A stretch of 35,704 bases of DNA from Microtetraspora sp. NBRC 13810 (GTDB taxonomy: Bacteria > Actinomycetota > Actinomycetes > Streptosporangiales > Streptosporangiaceae). How positions within the stretch are numbered: position 1 is the stretch's first letter; the number at the start of each line of letters is the position of its first letter. Positions 31,832-35,704 of this stretch are shown here, piece after piece. Below the pieces are notes generated by a model. It saw nothing but the letters and a program-made list of their open reading frames with translations, was not told where the DNA came from and did no database searches. Location of the stretch: the NCBI RefSeq assembly GCF_030268685.1, contig NZ_BSRQ01000038.1, positions 1 through 35,704 of the forward strand, in the 5' to 3' direction. A program made the translations under genes and the position numbers.

Positions 31832-33355
31832 CTACTCCGTTTCGTCGTGCTGGTTCTCCCCGAGTGGACGCACGTGCCGTAATGCCGTCAGGCAGAGCAC
31901 AGCCGCTGCGACGATCGCGACACCGGCCACGGCGGAGGCGATGTTCACCCCGCTGGTGAACGTCCGCTGCGCTTCCTGTACCACCTGGGTGGGCACTTGA
32001 TCGGCGACCGACAACGCCCCGGAGAGGCTCTCAGTGAGACACCCCTCGATCTCGGGCGAGACGTCCGCAGGAGTGGCCATGCGGGCGGTGTAGAGGGCGG
32101 TGGTGAGGCTGCCGAGGACGGCCACGCCAACGGCGATGCCGAGTTCCTGGACGGTCTCGGACATCGCGGCGGCCGATCCGGACTTCGAGGCCGGTGCGGC
32201 GCCGACGACCATTTCGGTGCCGAGAGCGGCGATCGCGCCGAGGCCGAGGTAGACGAACGCGAACCCGGCCACCACCATCACCGCATCCCCGGTGCCCGCG
32301 GTGGCCAGCAGCGCGTAGCCGATCACCGAGAGGCCGAGCGTGATCGCCATGACCAGGCCGGGACGCACCCGCCTGGCGATGAGCGGTGCGCCGATCGCTG
32401 CGGCGAACATCGCCAGAGCGGGCGGCCCCATCCACAGGCCCGCCGCGAACGGCGTCAGGCCCTCGACGAGCTGGAGATACTGGGTGACCAGGTACATGGT
32501 TCCGCCCACCCCAACCAGCCCGATCAGCAGCACGGCCAGCGCCACGGAGAACGCCCGGCTCGTGAACAGCGTGACATCCAGGAGCGGCGAGGCCAGGCCG
32601 CGCTGGCGACGCACGAAGACCACCCCGGCTACGGTGCCGAGTACGGCGAGGATCACAGTGCTGAGGTCGAGGCCGTACGCTGCGGCGTGCTTGATCGCAT
32701 AGATCACCGGGAGGATCGCGGCCAGCGACAGGACGACGCTGACCAGGTCGAGGCGTCCTGCCTGCGGGTCGGCATACTCGGGCAGCAGCGCCCCTGCCCC
32801 GGCCAGCACGACGACCGCGATGGGGACGGCGAGCAGGAACGCCGCTCCCCACCAGAACGTATCGATCAGAGCGCCGCCGACAACGGGGCCGGCGGCCATG
32901 CCCAGGGCGAACATCGTCGCCCAGACCCCGATCGCGACCGCGCGCTGACGCACATCGGCGAACATGTTCGAGATCAGCGACAGCGTCGAGGGCATCAGCG
33001 TGGCCCCGGCGACCCCCAGCAGCGCTCGGGCGAGAATCAGCAGCTCGGCACTCGGGGCGAAGGCTGCGAACACAGAGACTGCGGCGAACGCGGCCATTCC
33101 CATCACCAGCAGGCGACGCCGCCCGATCCGGTCACCCAGGGTGCCCATGGTGATGAGGAACCCGGCGATGAAGAACCCGTAGGCGTCCATGATCCACAGC
33201 GTCTGTGTCGCCGACGGGTCCAGCGCCTCGGCCATGCTCGGAAAGACCAGATACAGCACGGTGACATCCAGGCCAAGCAGCACCGTCGGCAGCGCCAGCA
33301 ATCCCAGGCCCGCCCACTCACGCGTTCCCGCACGCCGGGTCGTGACTTCTGGCAT
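31832..33355 (-). CDS. MFS multidrug exporter, DHA2 family (14 membrane helices, QacA/SmvA-like)
   Basis: The protein has 507 residues. GLDVTVLYLVFPSMAEALDP begins helix 1 with the DHA2 motif. TLWIMDAYGFFIAGFLITMG, LGDRIGRRRLLVMGM (motif A), ARALLGVAGATLMPSTLSLI and GMAAGPVVGGAL (motif C of antiporters) follow. The length and hydrophobic pattern fit 14 helices, as in QacA, SmvA and LfrA, which export cationic dyes, quaternary ammonium compounds and fluoroquinolones. The LDxTV pair with Asp in helix 1 is retained. ATG 33355 follows GGGAGGG; the open frame upstream is not homologous. The TetR gene is downstream in the operon. Confidence 0.9.
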   Translation of the reverse strand: MPEVTTRRAGTREWAGLGLLALPTVLLGLDVTVLYLVFPSMAEALDPSATQTLWIMDAYGFFIAGFLITMGTLGDRIGRRRLLVMGMAAFAAVSVFAAFAPSAELLILARALLGVAGATLMPSTLSLISNMFADVRQRAVAIGVWATMFALGMAAGPVVGGALIDTFWWGAAFLLAVPIAVVVLAGAGALLPEYADPQAGRLDLVSVVLSLAAILPVIYAIKHAAAYGLDLSTVILAVLGTVAGVVFVRRQRGLASPLLDVTLFTSRAFSVALAVLLIGLVGVGGTMYLVTQYLQLVEGLTPFAAGLWMGPPALAMFAAAIGAPLIARRVRPGLVMAITLGLSVIGYALLATAGTGDAVMVVAGFAFVYLGLGAIAALGTEMVVGAAPASKSGSAAAMSETVQELGIAVGVAVLGSLTTALYTARMATPADVSPEIEGCLTESLSGALSVADQVPTQVVQEAQRTFTSGVNIASAVAGVAIVAAAVLCLTALRHVRPLGENQHDETE

Positions 33356-33379
33356 GACGCCCTCCCTCGCTGTGATTAC

Positions 33380-33412
33380 TTGAACGATAGTACAACTAGA
33401 ACTATCGTTCAA
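33380..33412. promoter_or_regulatory. 33-bp operator with 12-bp perfect arms
   Basis: TTGAACGATAGT (33380-33391) and ACTATCGTTCAA (33401-33412) are perfect reverse complements around a 9-bp spacer, 25 bp upstream of the exporter ATG. Each arm with the spacer also forms a weaker 16-bp dyad, so two TetR dimers could bind side by side, as with QacR. The stretch is AT-rich and likely overlaps the promoter. Confidence 0.75.
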
Positions 33413-33544
33413 ACATATGTGAGAAGAGTGGGCACCAGGAGTCTTCGGAGGCTTGGCGCCTGCTGTGGACGTCATGTGCTGGCGGTGTTCCCTGGCTAAG
33501 CGATCACTGCCCGGGGGCCCGGTGAGTGTCGATATGTCGGCTAG

Positions 33545-33646
33545 TCCCACCGCCCCTCGGACAAGGTGCGTGCCCTGCGGCACACGCTCTACCGGACGGC
33601 CAAGGCCGATCCCGGACGACGGTTCCACGCGCTCATGGACAAGGTC
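33545..33646 (+). pseudogene. Group II intron reverse transcriptase, N-terminal fragment
   Basis: The frame reads SDKVRALRHTLYRTAKADPG, then RRFHALMDKV. This is the conserved N-terminal helix of bacterial group II intron maturases (KxxxLxxxLYxxAKxxPxRRFHALxDK). It begins right after a stop at 33542, and at MDKV it switches without a frame change to an ASCH C-terminus. No fingers/palm motifs or intron structure follow. The intron is gone except for this piece. Confidence 0.6.
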
Positions 33647-33811
33647 CGCTACACCTCCTTCGAGGAGATGCTCGATGCCGAGGGCTCCGAACGGGTCAAC
33701 CCCACCCCCCGCGCCCGGCAACTCGCCAACATCCGCCGCATCTACGGCCCTGAGAATGAAGCCCTCGGCGTCCTGGCCGTCGAGATCGAACTTCTCGGCC
33801 AAGTCCACTGA
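33647..33811 (+). pseudogene. ASCH-domain protein, C-terminal half only
   Basis: RYTSFEEMLDAEGSERVNP, then RQLANIRRIYGPENEALGVL and AVEIELLGQVH match residues 70-120 of the ASCH protein at 21323-21697 almost position for position. The barrel strands (KTIEVR, GDxIxF) are missing. It is fused in frame behind the reverse-transcriptase fragment, so a GTG at 33566 could in principle yield an 81-residue chimera, but there is no ribosome binding site. Confidence 0.75.
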
Positions 33812-33896
33812 CGCAGCTGTGCAATAGGACGGAAACGCACGCTAACAGACCTACGCCGGAGGTCTTCGCCCCTATGGGTGAGCTGCAGGAACGGGC

Positions 33897-34235
33897 TTAG
33901 CGTGGGTTTCGTTCCACCAAGGGGGCAGCCGGAATACGGGAGAAAGACACCCCGGCCGGATGTTCCTGCTGGTTAGTGGCGTCGGCGGGTGGGGCGAGGT
34001 GTTCGGTGACGGCGGCGATTGCTTCGCGCTGCCTGGCCGGGTGTAGCGCATGGCATGCGGGGCTCTTGTGCCGGGTCTTGGCCATGATGAGCTGCAGGGG
34101 AACTTCGGCGTCGCCGAGGTGAGTGGCGGCGGAGTGGCGGAGCTGGTGGAGGTCGAGTCCGGCGTACTTCCCCAGCAGCACGCGGGCACGGTCGTAGCCC
34201 AGGCGGGCCCGGCCGGTGTACGGGCTCACAGCCAC
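33897..34235 (-). pseudogene. Tyrosine integrase, C-terminal fragment (second copy)
   Basis: YTGRARLGYDRARVLLGKYA, GLDLHQLRHSAATHLGDAEV (HxxR) and IMAKTRHKSP match the integrase remnant at 25751-26533. The Tyr block MRYTRPG is found in a different frame, and EAIAAVTEHLAPP returns to the first one, so two shifts interrupt the end. Everything before TGRARLGYDR is missing. The two copies differ enough to be separate elements of one family rather than a recent duplication. Confidence 0.7.
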
Positions 34236-34615
34236 AGGGGAGCCGCGATCATGCCGTCACGCCCTCATCGCATGTCGTCAGCTTTGTGATCAGCCGTCCG
34301 CTTCAGGGGTGGTCGGACAAGGCGTGGGGCGTCCACGCCGTCGTGGGAGCAGGTGGGCCGCCTCCCCGGGTGGTGCCCACGGCCATGTCAACGCCGCCTC
34401 AGCGGTGGCCGGCGTGGCCCGCGACGCCGCCGCTTCGGCACATCGCAGTGTCCCTGCACACGGCCGGGCGTGGACACCGCTATCCCGGCAGGCCACGTTG
34501 GTGGCCCCCGCGCGTCTCCGCAACGCTGAAACGGCGGCCCCCTCGACGTTGTCCAGCAGAGGTCGAGACCGTGTGGAAGCGGCACACGTTCGCAGGATCG
34601 CCTGTGCGACTGCGG
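34236..34615. other. Region without a recognisable gene
   Basis: Several frames stay open on both strands because of GC content. None has a start with ribosome binding site, family motif or steady codon bias across the whole stretch. It lies between the integrase fragment and the end of the XRE gene. It probably contains more debris. Confidence 0.4.
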
Positions 34616-35422
34616 TCACCAGGAACCGGTCCGGGCGTGACGGCGTAGAGCGGCCTCGGTCGCCTCGTCGGCCGGGAAGAACAGCTCGATGGACAGTTCG
34701 GACATCGTGACGTCCATCGGGGTGCCGAACCTGCTCATGGTGGTGATGAGGGACAGTTCCGCACCACCGGCTTCCAGCCGCCACGGGACGACGGGGTCGT
34801 CGCCCTCCTCAGCCGACAGGCGCCCCCAGTTCCGGCGTGCGGGGATGGATGGCCAGGTCGCGACCTCGTCGGCGAGGGCGGCAAGGGCCGCGTCCTGGCT
34901 CCGGACGACGGCCCGGTCGAGCTGCCACAGCAGGTACGCCGACCACTGTGGGAAGTTCCTGGTACGGGGGGCGAGCCCGGCGGGGTGCAGCGCGGTGCGG
35001 AAGATGTTGGTCGGCACGCCGCGGACCTCCGCCGGGATGGCGGAGACCAGTCGGCGCGCGGCCTGGTTGGTGAGCTGGACGCTCCAGGTCCGGTCGATCA
35101 CGGCGGCGGGGAAAGGATCGTGCGCGTCGAGCAGGACCTGGAGCGAACGCCTGACGCGGGCCAGGGCGGGCTCGGTGAGCGAGGTCTCGGGGTAGCGAGG
35201 GGCGTAGCCGGCGGCCAGCAGCCAGTCGTTGCGCTCGCGAAGCGGCACGTCCAGATGCCGGGCGATCGCCAGCAGCAGGCCGGCGCTGGGCCTGGACTTG
35301 CCGAGCTCGACGAAGCTGAGGTGGCGGGGCGAGACGCCGATCTCGTGGGCCAGATCCATCTGGCTTCGGCGGGCCAGACCCCGCCGCCGGCGGATCAGGA
35401 GCCCAACGGCCACACGTGTCAT
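34616..35422 (-). CDS. XRE-family regulator with MmyB-like ligand-binding domain
   Basis: The product has 268 residues. Residues 8-70 are an XRE helix-turn-helix (LIRRRRGLARRSQMDLAHEI, GVSPRHLSFVELGKSRPSAG, LLAIARHLDVPLRERNDWLL). Residues 95-265 are the MmyB-type PAS-like ligand domain (PFPAAVIDRTWSVQLTNQAA, VPTNIFRTALHPAGLAPRTR, FGTPMDVTMSELSIELFFPA). Such proteins usually control one divergent oxidoreductase or hydrolase gene and may bind small hydrophobic ligands. ATG 35422 lies 7 nt after a TATTGT hexamer and has no ribosome binding site, so the message is probably leaderless. Divergent from it is an alpha/beta hydrolase. Confidence 0.85.
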   Translation of the reverse strand: MTRVAVGLLIRRRRGLARRSQMDLAHEIGVSPRHLSFVELGKSRPSAGLLLAIARHLDVPLRERNDWLLAAGYAPRYPETSLTEPALARVRRSLQVLLDAHDPFPAAVIDRTWSVQLTNQAARRLVSAIPAEVRGVPTNIFRTALHPAGLAPRTRNFPQWSAYLLWQLDRAVVRSQDAALAALADEVATWPSIPARRNWGRLSAEEGDDPVVPWRLEAGGAELSLITTMSRFGTPMDVTMSELSIELFFPADEATEAALRRHARTGSW

Positions 35423-35429
35423 GAAACGG

Positions 35430-35435
35430 ACAATA
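35430..35435 (-). promoter_or_regulatory. -10 hexamer of the XRE gene
   Basis: TATTGT on the minus strand ends 7 nt before the ATG at 35422, the geometry of a leaderless actinobacterial transcript. A convincing -35 is not visible. Confidence 0.35.
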
Positions 35436-35460
35436 GCGACGCCGGTGGATCGGAGACGAG

Positions 35461-35473
35461 TACCTCTCAGGTA
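35461..35473. promoter_or_regulatory. Operator candidate between XRE and hydrolase genes
   Basis: TACCT-CTC-AGGTA is a perfect 5-bp dyad in the 116-bp divergent spacer, about 40 bp from the XRE start and 65 bp from the hydrolase start. It could allow the XRE protein to control both genes. Confidence 0.4.
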
Positions 35474-35538
35474 TTCGCTTCGCGATGCCCTGGGGCGGCA
35501 CGATGAGCGGGTTCCCACTACAGAAGAGGAGTCGTGAC

Positions 35539-35704
35539 ATGCCGTTCTTCGAGGCTTCTGACGGAACCCGCCTGTTCCACGCGGAGGCGGGCCGGCCCGG
35601 CGGTCGCACTTTCGTGTTCGCCCATGCCTGGGCGCTCAACAGCGGGATGTGGCACTACCAGATCCCTGAGCTGCTCGCCGCCGGCAGCCGGTGCGTCGTC
35701 TTCG
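35539..35704 (+). CDS. Alpha/beta hydrolase, 5' part (runs off the window)
   Basis: ATG 35539 follows AGAGGAG by 8 nt. The first 55 residues read MPFFEASDGTRLFHAEAG, then GGRTFVFAHAWALNSGMW and HYQIPELLAAGSRCVVF. This is the start of a small-molecule hydrolase with the oxyanion segment HAWA in place of the usual HGWG. The nucleophile elbow is beyond the edge. It is divergent from the XRE regulator, a common pair in actinomycetes. Confidence 0.7.
   Translation, partial: MPFFEASDGTRLFHAEAGRPGGRTFVFAHAWALNSGMWHYQIPELLAAGSRCVVF

Noticed and set aside
31997-33499. + strand open frame of 500 codons, rich in His, Gln, Arg and Asp
   Set aside because: It mirrors the DHA2 exporter. The composition is what antisense membrane-protein codons give.
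33545-33646. Intact group II intron
   Set aside because: Only the maturase N-terminus is present. No palm motifs and no recognisable domain V/VI structure follow.
1-35704. CRISPR array, tRNA or rRNA genes
   Set aside because: No regularly spaced direct repeats, cloverleaf-like segments or conserved rRNA stretches were seen on either strand.

Overview
The window is high-GC DNA (most third codon positions are G or C) with many GTG starts. Its gene families are typical of filamentous actinomycetes: BTAD/SARP regulators, an AfsR-like BTAD-NB-ARC regulator, DUF4097 with a ribbon-helix-helix partner, TAP-like secreted peptidase, a CYP105-like P450 with a small ferredoxin, and several TetR, MarR, GntR and XRE regulators. 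I infer an actinomycete, perhaps of the Streptosporangiales or Streptomycetales; the sequence does not fix the genus. I see no tRNA, rRNA or CRISPR array.

Layout. 1-3.8 kb: a truncated GntR regulator with a clear operator dyad, a serine-recombinase remnant, an aminoglycoside-phosphotransferase-like gene, and a translationally coupled pair of unknown genes that loosely resembles type VII secretion substrates. 3.8-6.5 kb: an MFS transporter, a cytochrome P450 and its ferredoxin in one direction, each broken by one single-base frameshift. 6.5-9.7 kb: a membrane protein, a quinone-oxidoreductase-like gene divergent from a MarR regulator with a set of three related operator dyads between them, then an N-terminally truncated histidine kinase overlapping an intact NarL-type response regulator. 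9.7-16.9 kb: an alpha/beta hydrolase divergent from a SARP regulator, a GNAT acetyltransferase, a THUMP-type methyltransferase with a strong terminator hairpin, a class IV aminotransferase, and a DUF4097/ribbon-helix-helix pair. 17-20.9 kb: a BTAD-NB-ARC-TPR (STAND) regulator of about 1050 residues and a TetR regulator.

20.9-26.6 kb is a mobile-element graveyard with working cargo. Two separate pieces of a Tn3-family transposase (same strand, correct order) flank an ASCH-domain gene, an MFS exporter, a secreted SGNH hydrolase and a beheaded SDR gene. They are followed by a resolvase C-terminus and a multiply frameshifted tyrosine integrase. 26.7-33.4 kb is mostly ordinary: a TAP-like peptidase behind a 51-bp perfect hairpin, an SDR and a SnoaL-like gene that share a duplicated leader and first codons, a TetR followed by a decayed CPBP-type membrane protease, and a DHA2 exporter-TetR operon under a 33-bp perfect inverted repeat. 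33.5-34.3 kb is a second graveyard: a group II intron reverse-transcriptase N-terminus joined in frame to the C-terminal half of a second ASCH gene, then a second integrase C-terminus. The window ends with an XRE regulator divergent from an alpha/beta hydrolase that runs off the edge.

No gene set here is clearly a new defence or biosynthetic system. The most unusual signals are the matched pair of ASCH and integrase modules in the two graveyards, the leader duplication, the run of single-base frameshifts in the P450 locus, the coupled unknown pair at 1.8-3.3 kb, and the STAND regulator facing a ribbon-helix-helix/DUF4097 pair across shared operator-like repeats. All identifications are from reading the sequence; no database search was run.
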